This document shows positions 35,235-44,000 of a DNA stretch of 64,000 nt, one piece after another (position 1 is the first letter of the stretch; each line of letters opens with the position of its first letter). The notes beneath the pieces were generated by a model. It was not told the DNA's origin, ran no database searches, and saw only the letters and a list, made by a program, of their open reading frames with translations. The position numbers and the translations under genes were made by a program. The DNA is from 21-14-0-10-47-8 sp966211795 (lineage in GTDB: Bacteria > Bdellovibrionota > Bdellovibrionia > Bdellovibrionales > Bdellovibrionaceae). The stretch is taken from NCBI GenBank assembly GCA_966211795.1, contig CBIHNW010000010.1, positions 1 to 64,000 on the forward strand, read 5' to 3'.

Positions 35235-36203
35235 ATGAGGGATGTTCGCAAAAAAGTACTCATCACCGGAGCGACGGGTTACCTTGCAGGGCGGCTGAGC
35301 TCAAAACTGCAAAATGATTTTGATCTGATTCTGGGCTGCCGGCAGCCCACCAAACTCTCGAGCCTCAAAGCCTTCGAAAATCTGACGTTCGCTCATCTCG
35401 ACATGGAACAGCCTTCTTCCTTCTCGTCTTCACTTGCGAAGATAGACATCGTCATTCATCTCGCGGCGATGAACCACCAGGACTGCGAAAAGAATCCAGA
35501 GCAGGCCCAGCGAATCAATGTCGATCGAACTCAGGATCTGATTGCCGCCGCCATACAGGCGCAAGTAAGTCGATTCCTTTACATGTCAACAATTCACGTT
35601 TACGGCACTCCGCTACCAGCTTTGATTAATGAAAATACAATTCCGCATCCAAAATCAATTTACGCCAAAACTCATTTCGATGCCGAACAAAAACTATTGC
35701 AGGCTCATGACACGGGAAAAATTCAGGCCCTGATCATTCGTTTGGCGAATGCGATGGGCGCGCCAGCGCACCCAGAAATTCATGCATGGGGTCTTTTGGT
35801 CAATGATCTGTGTAGGCAAGCGACTCAAAACCGAAAGATGACCCTGAATTCATCCGGAAATCAGGAAAGAAATTTCGTCTCGATTTCATTCCTGACTCAT
35901 GCGGTTCAAGAACTTCTCAAGCAGCCGCAACTTATTGGTCCAAATCCGGTTTTCAATGTCGGCGGCCCTCAAAATTTCACGATTTGGGAAGTTGCCAAAA
36001 TGATTCAAAGCAGATGCTCATCCGTCTTGGGATACACTCCCGAATTGACAAGACCTCTGGATAAAAACGATGATCAAAAATCCCAAGGTCATTTCGAATA
36101 CGATATCAGAAAGATCGAAAGCATTGCCGGCACGGATTCGCTGCTGGAAATTGAACGAGAAATCGACCAAACATTGATCTTTTGTAAAGAGACTGTATCT
36201 TAG
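35235..36203 (+). CDS. NAD-dependent epimerase/dehydratase (extended SDR)
   Basis: This 322-residue SDR has VLITGATGYLAGRLSS (Gly-x2-Gly-x2-Gly) at the N-terminus, the STIHVYG strand and Tyr-x3-Lys in SIYAKTHFDAEQ. The family includes 4-epimerases, 4-reductases and dehydratases acting on NDP-sugars. The substrate cannot be fixed; the pairing with the small PglC-like transferase (10 bp downstream) suggests it makes the first sugar of a repeat unit or reduces a 4-keto sugar from the nearby WbpM-like enzyme. Confidence 0.85.
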   Translation: MRDVRKKVLITGATGYLAGRLSSKLQNDFDLILGCRQPTKLSSLKAFENLTFAHLDMEQPSSFSSSLAKIDIVIHLAAMNHQDCEKNPEQAQRINVDRTQDLIAAAIQAQVSRFLYMSTIHVYGTPLPALINENTIPHPKSIYAKTHFDAEQKLLQAHDTGKIQALIIRLANAMGAPAHPEIHAWGLLVNDLCRQATQNRKMTLNSSGNQERNFVSISFLTHAVQELLKQPQLIGPNPVFNVGGPQNFTIWEVAKMIQSRCSSVLGYTPELTRPLDKNDDQKSQGHFEYDIRKIESIAGTDSLLEIEREIDQTLIFCKETVS

Positions 36204-36213
36204 ATTTTACATC

Positions 36214-36801
36214 ATGAAAGATTCTGGCCTGTATCCTCATTGTAAACGCCTTTTCGACATCTTATTGGCTGCAATTATTTTGCTTTGCGCACTCCCCGTC
36301 CTGCTGGTGTTGTATGTTCTGTGTAAGCTGACAGACAAAGGACCCTTTTTATATTGGTCCAAGCGGGTCGGCATTCATTCAAGCCTTTTTTTAATGCCTA
36401 AAATTCGCACGATGAAATTAGATACACCGCAAGTGGCAACTCATTTACTTTCAGATGGTCGTAGCTATCTGACACCTATGGGATCCTTTTTGCGCAAATC
36501 CAGCCTGGACGAGCTGCCACAGCTTTTGTCTATTTTGAAGGGCGATATGAGCTTTGTCGGCCCTAGGCCCGCTCTGTTTAATCAAGACGATTTAATGGTC
36601 TTGCGACGTGCCGCTGGAGTGGACGCATTGATTCCCGGATTAACCGGCTGGGCGCAAATCAACGGGCGGGATGAGCTCAGTCTTGCCGTCAAAGTTCGCT
36701 TCGAAAAAGAATATCTTGAACGTCGCAGTTTTATTTTTGACTGCAAAATCATCGTCGGAACTTTTATCAAAGTTCTGAAACATGAAAGCGTCACTCACTA
36801 A
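36214..36801 (+). CDS. PglC-like monotopic phosphoglycosyltransferase
   Basis: A 195-residue short initiating transferase: one re-entrant hydrophobic segment (residues 12-38), then KIRTMK, SFLRKSSLDELPQLLSILKGDMSFVGPRP and PGLTGWAQINGRDEL. It consists only of the Bac_transf catalytic core, unlike the polytopic WbaP-like protein at 16874. It transfers a sugar-1-phosphate, probably a diamino-trideoxy or N-acetyl sugar, to undecaprenyl phosphate. It follows the epimerase in one operon. Confidence 0.92.
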   Translation: MKDSGLYPHCKRLFDILLAAIILLCALPVLLVLYVLCKLTDKGPFLYWSKRVGIHSSLFLMPKIRTMKLDTPQVATHLLSDGRSYLTPMGSFLRKSSLDELPQLLSILKGDMSFVGPRPALFNQDDLMVLRRAAGVDALIPGLTGWAQINGRDELSLAVKVRFEKEYLERRSFIFDCKIIVGTFIKVLKHESVTH

Positions 36802-36812
36802 GCATGAAAGAA

Positions 36813-38693
36813 CTAGTGAACTTTTTCTGGAATATTTTCGGTGGGCTCGCCATTTTTGTATTCAGGCACTAAGCATTTAATTGCTTCCTTGATTGAGTCC
36901 ACGGTCGAATGCTCAGGCAAGGTCATCAAGAAATCTAGATTCATCTTAAAATCTTTTTGCGGTTGTGGAACCTTAGCAATTTTCACCATCGGATGCGTGG
37001 TTGGCAAAATCGTTTCGCCAGAGTGAAATAGCTCTTCAAAAAGTTTTTCGCCAGGTCGCAAACCGGTGTACTCGATATGCATATCGACGTTCGGTTTATA
37101 ACCAGCCAACGAAATCATCTCCATCGCCAGGTCCGTGATTCGGGTGGGCTCACCCATATTCAAAACCATCACTTCGGATGCGCCACCTAAGGCTCCGGCC
37201 TGAATCACCAGCTGTGTCGCTTCGGATATCGACATAAAATAACGTCGCATTTCCGGATGAGTCACGGTCACCGGGCCACCCCGCTCGATCTGCTTTTTAA
37301 ACAACGGAATCACGCTGCCGCTGCTGCCAAGCACATTACCGAATCGAACGATGGTAAATTTGGTCGTCGCCTCATTCATCGACATGCAGATCAGCTCCGC
37401 AATGCGCTTCGATGCACCCATGATATTGGTAGGATTGATGGCCTTATCCGTGGAGACCAAGACAAAACGATCCACGCGAAATTTGGTCGCCAGTGTCGCC
37501 ACATTGTACGTGCCAAGCACGTTGGTGCGAATGGCTTCGATCGGATTTTCTTCCATGATTGGAACATGCTTGTAAGCGGCCGCATGAAACACCACTTCGG
37601 GACGATACATATCAAAGACGTGCGCAAGCCTTTTTACATTGCGAACATCCCCAATGACGGCCTGAATGCGCACATCCGGGAATTGTTCTTTCAGCATCAT
37701 TTCAAGCTCATAAAGAAACAGCTCGGTGAGCTCAAAAAGCACAATCAGTTTTGGCTGAAATTTTGCAACCTGCTTGCACATTTCAGAACCGATAGAGCCA
37801 CCAGCGCCGGTGATCATGACAACTTTGTCCTTCAACATGGCGCTCATTTTGTGCATATCCAAATTGTGCACTTTACGACCCAGCAGATCTTCAGGCTCGA
37901 TATTTCGAAGCGCATTGACCGCCAATTTGCCATCCAAAACATCAGTCATTTTAGGCAGAATTTTCAGCTCGATGTCTTTGTTCAAATCACGACAAATGTT
38001 GGTGATTTGCCGGACCTGCTCGGTGCTGGCTGATGGCATGGCGATAATCAGGTGCTCAACATCATGGTCCGAAATCAACTCGGGCAAACGTTGAATGGGG
38101 CCAAAGATATTGACGCCATGAATGGACTTGCCAATTTTTTTTGTCGAGTCATCGACGAATCCGAGAACCTCTAAAGGCAAATTGGCGTTCAAAGATATCT
38201 CACGCAGCAAGCGTTCGCCGGCAACCCCAGCACCGATGATAAAAGTGCGCTTATGAGTCTGCCGCGTCAGCTGTTTGATTTTTTGGATCGCACTGTCTTT
38301 CATAATTCGATAGACCAGACGACCAAAATTCAAACCAAAAATTAAAAGAAACCAATCAACAACAAAAGTCGCGCGACGAATATTTTCAAAGTGTCCGTAA
38401 AAATAAATAGCGAGATAAGACATCGGAACCGCAATGCAGACCCCGCTTGTCACTCGAATCAAATCAGGAATGCTAGAAAAACGCAGGATCGCCTTATACA
38501 GACCCATTAAAGAGAAGACGGTAAACTGAACGACAACGATCAAACCCAGCAACTGGGCCGCATTGACCAATGAGCCAAAAGGAGCCGGATGAATTTCGCC
38601 ATACAAAAAGGCCACTGAACAATAAAATGCAATTAGGATCACAGCAATGTCGTAAACTTTAACTAAGACATTGCGGAGAGAAATATGCCTCAT
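36813..38693 (-). CDS. WbpM/CapD-type membrane NDP-sugar 4,6-dehydratase
   Basis: This polytopic SDR has four membrane segments at residues 10-120. A CoA_binding_3-like Rossmann domain follows (FIIGAGVAGERLLREI). The dehydratase domain begins at VMITGAGGSIGSEMCKQV, with STDKAINPTNIMGASKR carrying Met in place of the usual catalytic Tyr, as in FlaA1/WbpM relatives, and RFGNVLGSSGSVIPLF. It makes UDP-4-keto-6-deoxy-GlcNAc for QuiNAc, FucNAc or bacillosamine-type sugars. ATG 38693 is preferred for AGGAAG upstream; 38708 and 38729 are alternatives. Confidence 0.92.
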   Translation of the reverse strand: MRHISLRNVLVKVYDIAVILIAFYCSVAFLYGEIHPAPFGSLVNAAQLLGLIVVVQFTVFSLMGLYKAILRFSSIPDLIRVTSGVCIAVPMSYLAIYFYGHFENIRRATFVVDWFLLIFGLNFGRLVYRIMKDSAIQKIKQLTRQTHKRTFIIGAGVAGERLLREISLNANLPLEVLGFVDDSTKKIGKSIHGVNIFGPIQRLPELISDHDVEHLIIAMPSASTEQVRQITNICRDLNKDIELKILPKMTDVLDGKLAVNALRNIEPEDLLGRKVHNLDMHKMSAMLKDKVVMITGAGGSIGSEMCKQVAKFQPKLIVLFELTELFLYELEMMLKEQFPDVRIQAVIGDVRNVKRLAHVFDMYRPEVVFHAAAYKHVPIMEENPIEAIRTNVLGTYNVATLATKFRVDRFVLVSTDKAINPTNIMGASKRIAELICMSMNEATTKFTIVRFGNVLGSSGSVIPLFKKQIERGGPVTVTHPEMRRYFMSISEATQLVIQAGALGGASEVMVLNMGEPTRITDLAMEMISLAGYKPNVDMHIEYTGLRPGEKLFEELFHSGETILPTTHPMVKIAKVPQPQKDFKMNLDFLMTLPEHSTVDSIKEAIKCLVPEYKNGEPTENIPEKVH

Positions 38694-38812
38694 CAACCGC
38701 TTCCTCATATGAGCTGTAGAGACTAACAAAATTCAGAGGGTGAAGAAAATTGATTCTGAAATATTATGATAAATATTCGCCCGTTGACGTGTTGCATCTA
38801 ACAAGAATGCGC

Positions 38813-39265
38813 CTAAGACCAGCGGTAAGGAATCAGCTCGGTTTGCAGGGGCAAAGTTTCGCTTTCGGCGGGAGAATGCGGTGCCGTTGCACAATTGCAC
38901 ATGATGGCATGAGTTTCAGAAATGGCCTTGAAAGCATACCAAATATTGGGCGGTACCTGCACCAGCTGGTAATTGTTCGAGCCAAAATCAATGGTTTGAA
39001 CTTGACCAAAAGTTTTCGAGTCCTTGCGTGGATCAAACAAAACCAAGCGCACTTTTCCCTCGGGAACCGCCAGATTTTGATGAATTTCTTTGTGAAGCTT
39101 CCAGCCTTTGACCACACCCGGATGAATCAAAGAAAAATAAACTTCACCAAACTTTTGAAAATGAGGCAGATCAGCACGCAGCATGTGCATGACGGCACCA
39201 CGATCATCCTCGATTTTTTTTAAAGGAATCAGTTGGACACCTTGCAAATTGCCTTCAGTGAGCAC
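38813..39265 (-). CDS. RmlC/cupin-type sugar epimerase-like protein
   Basis: This protein of about 150 residues has the dTDP-sugar isomerase (RmlC-like) layout: VQLIPLKKIEDDRGAVMHML, VYFSLIHPGVVKGWKLHK (catalytic His region) and VPPNIWYAFKAIS. Since it follows rfbF and rfbG, its substrate is probably CDP-4-keto-6-deoxyglucose rather than a dTDP sugar. GTG 39265, with GGAG five bases upstream, is preferred; ATG 39313 would overlap rfbG by 59 bp and adds residues that read like a shadow of rfbG. No reductase partner follows directly. Confidence 0.82.
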   Translation of the reverse strand: MLTEGNLQGVQLIPLKKIEDDRGAVMHMLRADLPHFQKFGEVYFSLIHPGVVKGWKLHKEIHQNLAVPEGKVRLVLFDPRKDSKTFGQVQTIDFGSNNYQLVQVPPNIWYAFKAISETHAIMCNCATAPHSPAESETLPLQTELIPYRWS

Positions 39266-40361
39266 GACCACTCCACGAGATTTGGCGCTGTTCTGCAAGC
39301 TTGGTATATTCATTGATCTGTTTCAAGGTGAATTCACGCACCGCCTGGGGAGATTGAATCCAGCCTTGATACCAAGATGCTGTCATTGCCACCGTTTCTT
39401 CAAAAGTCAAAGTCGCGGACCAGCTCAACTCATGCTGGGCCTTGTCGCAGCACAACTTAAGAAGCGAAGCTTCTTTGGGCTTTAGCGCATGGGATTCATC
39501 ATAGGCAACTGTCGCCTGAGACCAATGCTTTTTCATTTCATCAATCAAAGCACCAACCTCTTTGTTGACCTCTGACTTGGGGCCAAAATTAAAAGCCTCG
39601 CCATTCACTTCGGAATCGGGATCTAGCAAAGCGGCCGCCAAAGACAGATATCCACTCAAAGGCTCCAGCACATGCTGCCAAGGACGAGTGGACTTTGGAT
39701 TGCGAATCGGAACCGCCTTTTGCTGCGTCCAAGCCCGGATGCAATCCGGAACAATGCGATTCAGAGACCAATCGCCGCCACCAATCACATTTCCAGCACG
39801 AGCCGATGCGATTTTCAAATGAGGAATGTGCTGCAAATAGGTACGGAAATAAGATGAAAATGCAATCTCAGCGCAAGCCTTCGAGGCGCTGTACGGATCT
39901 TTGCCACCCAGGCGATCCGTTTCCCGGTAGCCGTATTCCCATTCGACATTCTCATAACATTTATCACTGGTGACAATCACCACGGACTTCAGCGACGGCG
40001 TCTGTCGAATGGCTTCAAGAACATTGACCGTACCAATACCGTTAGTCAGAAAGGCATCCTGGGGATTTTCCAAACAATCGCTGACGATGGCATTGGCACC
40101 CATGTGAAAAAGAACATCGGGTTCGACCTTTTTCAGAAAGCTCTTAAGCTCAGGATAATTTAAAATATTGCCGCGAAAATCTTCAGAGGATTTCTTCACA
40201 TCGGCCAATTCAAAATGCGAAGGGGTGGTCGGAACATCTTTCGAGTATCCGTACACCTTTGCGCCCAGGAGTTCGAGCCACAAAGTCAGCCAAGTCCCCT
40301 TGAAGCCCGTATGACCGATAACAACAACTTTTTTGTTTTTAAATTTATTCTGAAAATGCAT
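39255..40361 (-). CDS. rfbG: CDP-glucose 4,6-dehydratase
   Basis: This 368-residue SDR converts CDP-glucose to CDP-4-keto-6-deoxyglucose. Family hallmarks are VVVIGHTGFKGTWLTLWLELLGA (NAD loop), VTSDKCYENVEWEYGYRETDRLGGKDPYSASKACAE with catalytic Thr/Ser-Asp-Lys and Tyr-x3-Lys, and GNVIGGGDWSLNRIVPD. The start codon is one base from the rfbF stop, so coupled translation is likely. Confidence 0.95.
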   Translation of the reverse strand: MHFQNKFKNKKVVVIGHTGFKGTWLTLWLELLGAKVYGYSKDVPTTPSHFELADVKKSSEDFRGNILNYPELKSFLKKVEPDVLFHMGANAIVSDCLENPQDAFLTNGIGTVNVLEAIRQTPSLKSVVIVTSDKCYENVEWEYGYRETDRLGGKDPYSASKACAEIAFSSYFRTYLQHIPHLKIASARAGNVIGGGDWSLNRIVPDCIRAWTQQKAVPIRNPKSTRPWQHVLEPLSGYLSLAAALLDPDSEVNGEAFNFGPKSEVNKEVGALIDEMKKHWSQATVAYDESHALKPKEASLLKLCCDKAQHELSWSATLTFEETVAMTASWYQGWIQSPQAVREFTLKQINEYTKLAEQRQISWSGRAH

Positions 40362-40362
40362 C

Positions 40363-41127
40363 TTAGGCCCAGGGTGCTTGGTTGTCGTTCCAGATTTTAT
40401 TCAAATACATTTTGTCACGCAATGTATCCATACACTGCCAGAAACCTTCATGCTTGAAACCCATCAGTTGACCATCTTCGGCCAGTTTTTCCATCGGAGC
40501 GCGCTCAAGGTGGGTGTCATCGCCGTCAGTCAGGTAATCGAAAATCTCGGGTTCAAAAACAAAAAAACCACCGTTGATCCAACCATCTTGGGTCTGCGGT
40601 TTTTCTTTAAACGAAGTCACTTGGCTGCCTTCGAATTCAATAACACCAAATCGCGATGGCGGCCGCACTGCCGTGAAGGTCGCGATCTTGCCATGTGATT
40701 TGTGAAACTTAACAAGCTCGGTGATGTTCACATCGGATACTCCGTCACCGTAGGTCAGCATAAACGTTTCTTTATCAAGATGGGATTTCAAACGACCCAA
40801 ACGGCCACCGGTCATCGAATTCAGCCCAGTCTCAATCAAATTGATATCCCAATTTTTAGGAGCCTCTTTCAAATACTCAACGGAACCATTGCGCAAATTG
40901 ATACGCAAATCGTTGCTGAGAGCGTAGAAATTCAGGAAATATTCTTTGATCACTTCCGCTTTAAAGCCCAACGCCAGAATAAATTCGTTATAATCATGAC
41001 GACTGTAAATGTTCATGATGTGCTGGAGAATGGGCGTTTCGCCAATTCGGACCATAGGTTTCGGAACAAGATTGGTTTCTTCACTGAGGCGGGTTCCGAG
41101 CCCACCGCACAATAACACTGTTTTCAT
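40363..41127 (-). CDS. rfbF: Glucose-1-phosphate cytidylyltransferase
   Basis: A 254-residue nucleotidyltransferase that makes CDP-glucose from CTP and glucose-1-phosphate. LCGGLGTRLSEET, PKPMVRIGETPILQHIM and YGDGVSDVNI are its signatures, and the WINGGFFVFEPEIFDYL and FWQCMDTLRDK segments are specific for the RfbF group. It heads the rfbF-rfbG-epimerase operon. Downstream fates include tyvelose, abequose, paratose or 6-deoxy sugars; no RfbH (3-dehydrase) is in the window, so 3,6-dideoxyhexose synthesis is not supported. Confidence 0.95.
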   Translation of the reverse strand: MKTVLLCGGLGTRLSEETNLVPKPMVRIGETPILQHIMNIYSRHDYNEFILALGFKAEVIKEYFLNFYALSNDLRINLRNGSVEYLKEAPKNWDINLIETGLNSMTGGRLGRLKSHLDKETFMLTYGDGVSDVNITELVKFHKSHGKIATFTAVRPPSRFGVIEFEGSQVTSFKEKPQTQDGWINGGFFVFEPEIFDYLTDGDDTHLERAPMEKLAEDGQLMGFKHEGFWQCMDTLRDKMYLNKIWNDNQAPWA

Positions 41128-41171
41128 AAGAGAGTTTTATGATTGTTGCCCAGGGCGCGCAAGCGCAAACC

Positions 41172-41183
41172 AGCAGGCCTGCT
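41172..41183. promoter_or_regulatory. Perfect palindrome AGCAGGCCTGCT
   Basis: A 12-bp dyad in the 131-bp divergent region between rfbF and the CysC-like gene. It could be an operator, or chance. No promoter boxes stand out beside it. Confidence 0.25.
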
Positions 41184-41258
41184 AGCACACAGCGTTGCCC
41201 AAGAGCCATCTGATGTCATTTGCAGTTGCAATTTGCACTCGAGAAGTTACAAAACACT

Positions 41259-41783
41259 ATGGCAAAAATCATCTGGCTGACGGGCATATCGGGCGCGGGC
41301 AAAACCACCTTGGGCGAGCTTTTGCTTGCAGATCTTAAACAAGCAAATCTGCAGGCCGTTCTTCTGGATGGAGATGTCGTACGTGATTTTTTTGAGCACG
41401 ATTTAGGATACGAAAGAAAAGATCGCATTCAAAATGTGAAACGAATCGCTTTTGCGGCACACCTCTTATCGCAAAATGGGATCACCGTGATCGTTGCCAA
41501 CATTGCTCCATTTGTCGAAGTTCGTGATTTTGTACGTCGTAAATTAGGCGCCAGTTACATTCAAATTTATTTGCGTTCTTCACTTGAAACTGTCAGCCGG
41601 CGGGATGTGAAAGGCCACTATCAAAAAAATAAAGCGGGTCAACTGAGTCATGTTATTGGCGTTGACGATGCTTACGAGGTCCCCCGCAATCCGGATTTAG
41701 TGGTTGATACAGAAAACATCCCCGTTCACCAGTCTCATCAAACAATCTTCAGCTATTTATCAAAAAAATTAGAATTGAATTAG
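41259..41783 (+). CDS. cysC: Adenylylsulfate kinase-like protein
   Basis: About 174 residues from ATG 41259, where the family N-terminus (KIIWLTGISGAGKTTLG, P-loop) begins. LLDGDVVRDFFEHDLGY, NVKRIAFAA and IVANIAPFVEVRDFVR match CysC motifs. The enzyme phosphorylates adenosine-5'-phosphosulfate to PAPS, the donor of sulfotransferases, and a sulfotransferase lies at 43978. No ATP sulfurylase is present. Campylobacter Cj1415-type CDP-phosphoramidate kinases look similar, but the other phosphoramidate genes are absent here. Confidence 0.88.
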   Translation: MAKIIWLTGISGAGKTTLGELLLADLKQANLQAVLLDGDVVRDFFEHDLGYERKDRIQNVKRIAFAAHLLSQNGITVIVANIAPFVEVRDFVRRKLGASYIQIYLRSSLETVSRRDVKGHYQKNKAGQLSHVIGVDDAYEVPRNPDLVVDTENIPVHQSHQTIFSYLSKKLELN

Positions 41784-41795
41784 GCAGGTACTCCA

Positions 41796-42767
41796 ATGAT
41801 GAATGAATTCACGCTGATCGTAACCGTAGGGCCCACCCTTTTAAACCATGACAAGCTGACGCAGATTAATGCTCTGGGATCTTGTATTTATCGCATCAAC
41901 GGCGCCCATGCCGATGCGGCCAATGCCCGTCATATCATCAAAACCATTCGCTCAATTTTGCCCAATGCACGCATCATGATCGATTTACCTGGCAACAAGG
42001 TTCGCACCGCTAATCTTTTGGAACCGATTCGCCTCAAGAATGGCGAGGTTTTCTCCCTGCATAGATTCAATTTGAATTTTCAGGATTTTTATAAATACCT
42101 GCAGCCTGATGATGTCATTCTGGCCAATGATTCAATTTATAAACTGACCGTCGAAAAAATTGAAAATGAAGTGATCTCCCTGCGTTCCCACTCGGATGGG
42201 CTGTTGCAAACCAACAAAGGATTGCACGCCTTGGGTGTGAATGAAAAATTGCCTTTTCTATTTGCCAGGGATCTGAGCCTGATCGACACCGCGATTGAGG
42301 AAGAAATTTCCTTTCTGTCTTTGTCCTTTGTGCGAAATACCGCCGACATCAGAGAGGCCAAAGCGATCCTGGAAAAAAAGAACGCCAAACATCTTGAGAT
42401 CATCGCCAAGGTTGAAACCAGATCAGCGGTGGAAAACCTAGGCTCTATTTTATTTGAAGTCGACATGATCAATGTGGACCGCGGCGATCTGTCCAGCGAT
42501 ATCGGCATGTTGAAGCTGCCGCGAATTCAAGATCGAATTATTGATTCTGCCATACGCGCCAAAAAGAATGTTTTTCTGGCCACGCAGTTTTTGAAAAGTA
42601 TGGAAAAAAATCCTGTTCCTTATATTGCCGAGCTTGTTGATCTGCACAAGACGATCAAAAGTGGAATCACTGGAATCCAGCTATCGGAAGAAACTGCGGT
42701 GGGAGAATATCCAGAAAAGTGCGTACAGCTGGTTTTTGATTGCTTGAAAAACACCTACGATATTTAA
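41796..42767 (+). CDS. Pyruvate kinase-like protein lacking the C domain
   Basis: This 323-residue protein covers the A and B domains of pyruvate kinase but stops right after SEETAVGEYPEKCVQ, so the allosteric C domain (about 130 residues) is missing. Catalytic positions appear kept: Arg33 and Asn35 in YRINGAH, Asp63 in DLPGNKVRT, Lys205 and Glu207 in IIAKVET, Asp231 in DRGDL, Thr263 in ATQFLKSM. The K-G-P-E stretch after Asp63 is changed to P-G-N-K. It sits 12 bp after cysC, before a glycosyltransferase. It may make ATP from PEP, or use PEP for another transfer; its role in glycan synthesis is unknown. Confidence 0.85.
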   Translation: MMNEFTLIVTVGPTLLNHDKLTQINALGSCIYRINGAHADAANARHIIKTIRSILPNARIMIDLPGNKVRTANLLEPIRLKNGEVFSLHRFNLNFQDFYKYLQPDDVILANDSIYKLTVEKIENEVISLRSHSDGLLQTNKGLHALGVNEKLPFLFARDLSLIDTAIEEEISFLSLSFVRNTADIREAKAILEKKNAKHLEIIAKVETRSAVENLGSILFEVDMINVDRGDLSSDIGMLKLPRIQDRIIDSAIRAKKNVFLATQFLKSMEKNPVPYIAELVDLHKTIKSGITGIQLSEETAVGEYPEKCVQLVFDCLKNTYDI

Positions 42768-42776
42768 AGCGATTTT

Positions 42777-44000
42777 ATGAATATCGGAATTTACCTCGAG
42801 CAATATCAATCCGGAGGCGTCGACACACATCTGATCAGCCTTTTAAGCTCGTGGCCCGCCAAGGACGACCGTTTCGTCCTGTTCACCAATGCAGACAATG
42901 AGGGTTTGATAACTTACGGCGATCGCTATCGTAGCCTGGGCGTCGACATCTGTCTGTTTTCATCACGGTCTTATACCTCGACTTTAGGCAAAGTCATGAG
43001 CTGGCCCTTGGGGCGGTTCATGCGCTATTTTCTTTTTCCGTTGTTGCCCTTCTTTTTTTTCATTCAATATCTTCAAGCATTGAAACTCTTGAAAAGTCGC
43101 CAGATCGATTTTTTAGTTTCCGACAATGGGGCCTATCCCGGCGCTTGGGGAGCCTTGGCTGCTATTCTTGCGGCAAAACAATCCAACATCAAAAACCTGC
43201 TGATCGTGCATCACAACGCAACTCCGTATCAGTTTTTAAGAACGGCATTTGAAACATTTGTGGATCGATCCGTTGCGCGCGCAACAACCATCGTGACGGT
43301 TTCTCATGCAACCAAGCAAACCATCTTGAATCAACGTCACGCCATTCAACAAGACGACAAGCTAATGGTTATTCACAACGGCACGGATCTCGAAACCAAG
43401 GTTGATCCCTGTGGTCCTTTAGAAGAATTTCGCACTCAACATCCGACAAAAAAGATTATCGGAATCGTTGGCCGGGTCGAGGCCTATAAAGGCCACGAGG
43501 ACCTAATTTTAGCTTTACCACAAATTCCCCCTGCCCTTCGGGACCAGTTGGAGATTGTTTTTATCGGATCTTCTAGCGAAGCCGAACAAAATCGTCTCAA
43601 CGTCATCTCCAAGCAATTGGGTGTTGAAAAGCAAATTCATTTTTTAGGTTATCTCCCTGGAAACGCGAAAAGCCTGATTGTAAATTTAGATTTACTTTTG
43701 GTCCTGACCCGGGATTTTGAAGGTTTTGGACTGACGCTAATCGAAGCCATGGGTGTTCGGGTCCCCACACTTTCAACCAACGTAGGTGCCATTCCCGAGT
43801 TTATTGAACACGAAATCAATGGATATTTGATCCCTCCGCAGGCACCAGCGGAAATTGCAAGAGCCTTAATCGATTTCATACAAAGACAAGCTGTATGGAA
43901 AGAACGCGCGATAGCAGCTCAGCAAAACATAGACAAATTTTCTGACCAGCAGATGGCTCGTAAATATCATCTTTTGGTTAATAATATTTGCCACTCGTAA
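42777..44000 (+). CDS. GT4 glycosyltransferase
   Basis: A 407-residue GT-B enzyme. YQSGGVDTHLISLL is the N-terminal acceptor loop, VTVSHATKQTIL and VIHNGTDLET are in the linker, and IIGIVGRVEAYKGHEDLILAL, FIGSSSEAEQNRL and EGFGLTLIEAMGVRVPTLSTNVGAIPE form the donor site with the E-x7-E. The middle N-terminal part (residues 85-110) is very hydrophobic and may attach to the membrane. It follows the PK-like gene by 9 bp and overlaps the end of the convergent sulfotransferase gene by 23 bp. Confidence 0.92.
   Translation: MNIGIYLEQYQSGGVDTHLISLLSSWPAKDDRFVLFTNADNEGLITYGDRYRSLGVDICLFSSRSYTSTLGKVMSWPLGRFMRYFLFPLLPFFFFIQYLQALKLLKSRQIDFLVSDNGAYPGAWGALAAILAAKQSNIKNLLIVHHNATPYQFLRTAFETFVDRSVARATTIVTVSHATKQTILNQRHAIQQDDKLMVIHNGTDLETKVDPCGPLEEFRTQHPTKKIIGIVGRVEAYKGHEDLILALPQIPPALRDQLEIVFIGSSSEAEQNRLNVISKQLGVEKQIHFLGYLPGNAKSLIVNLDLLLVLTRDFEGFGLTLIEAMGVRVPTLSTNVGAIPEFIEHEINGYLIPPQAPAEIARALIDFIQRQAVWKERAIAAQQNIDKFSDQQMARKYHLLVNNICHS

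Noticed and set aside
41259..41783. CysC-like protein as CDP-phosphoramidate kinase (capsule phosphoramidate pathway)
   Set aside because: The partner genes (glutamine kinase, cytidylyltransferase, hydrolase) are absent, while a sulfotransferase is present; kept only as an alternative.
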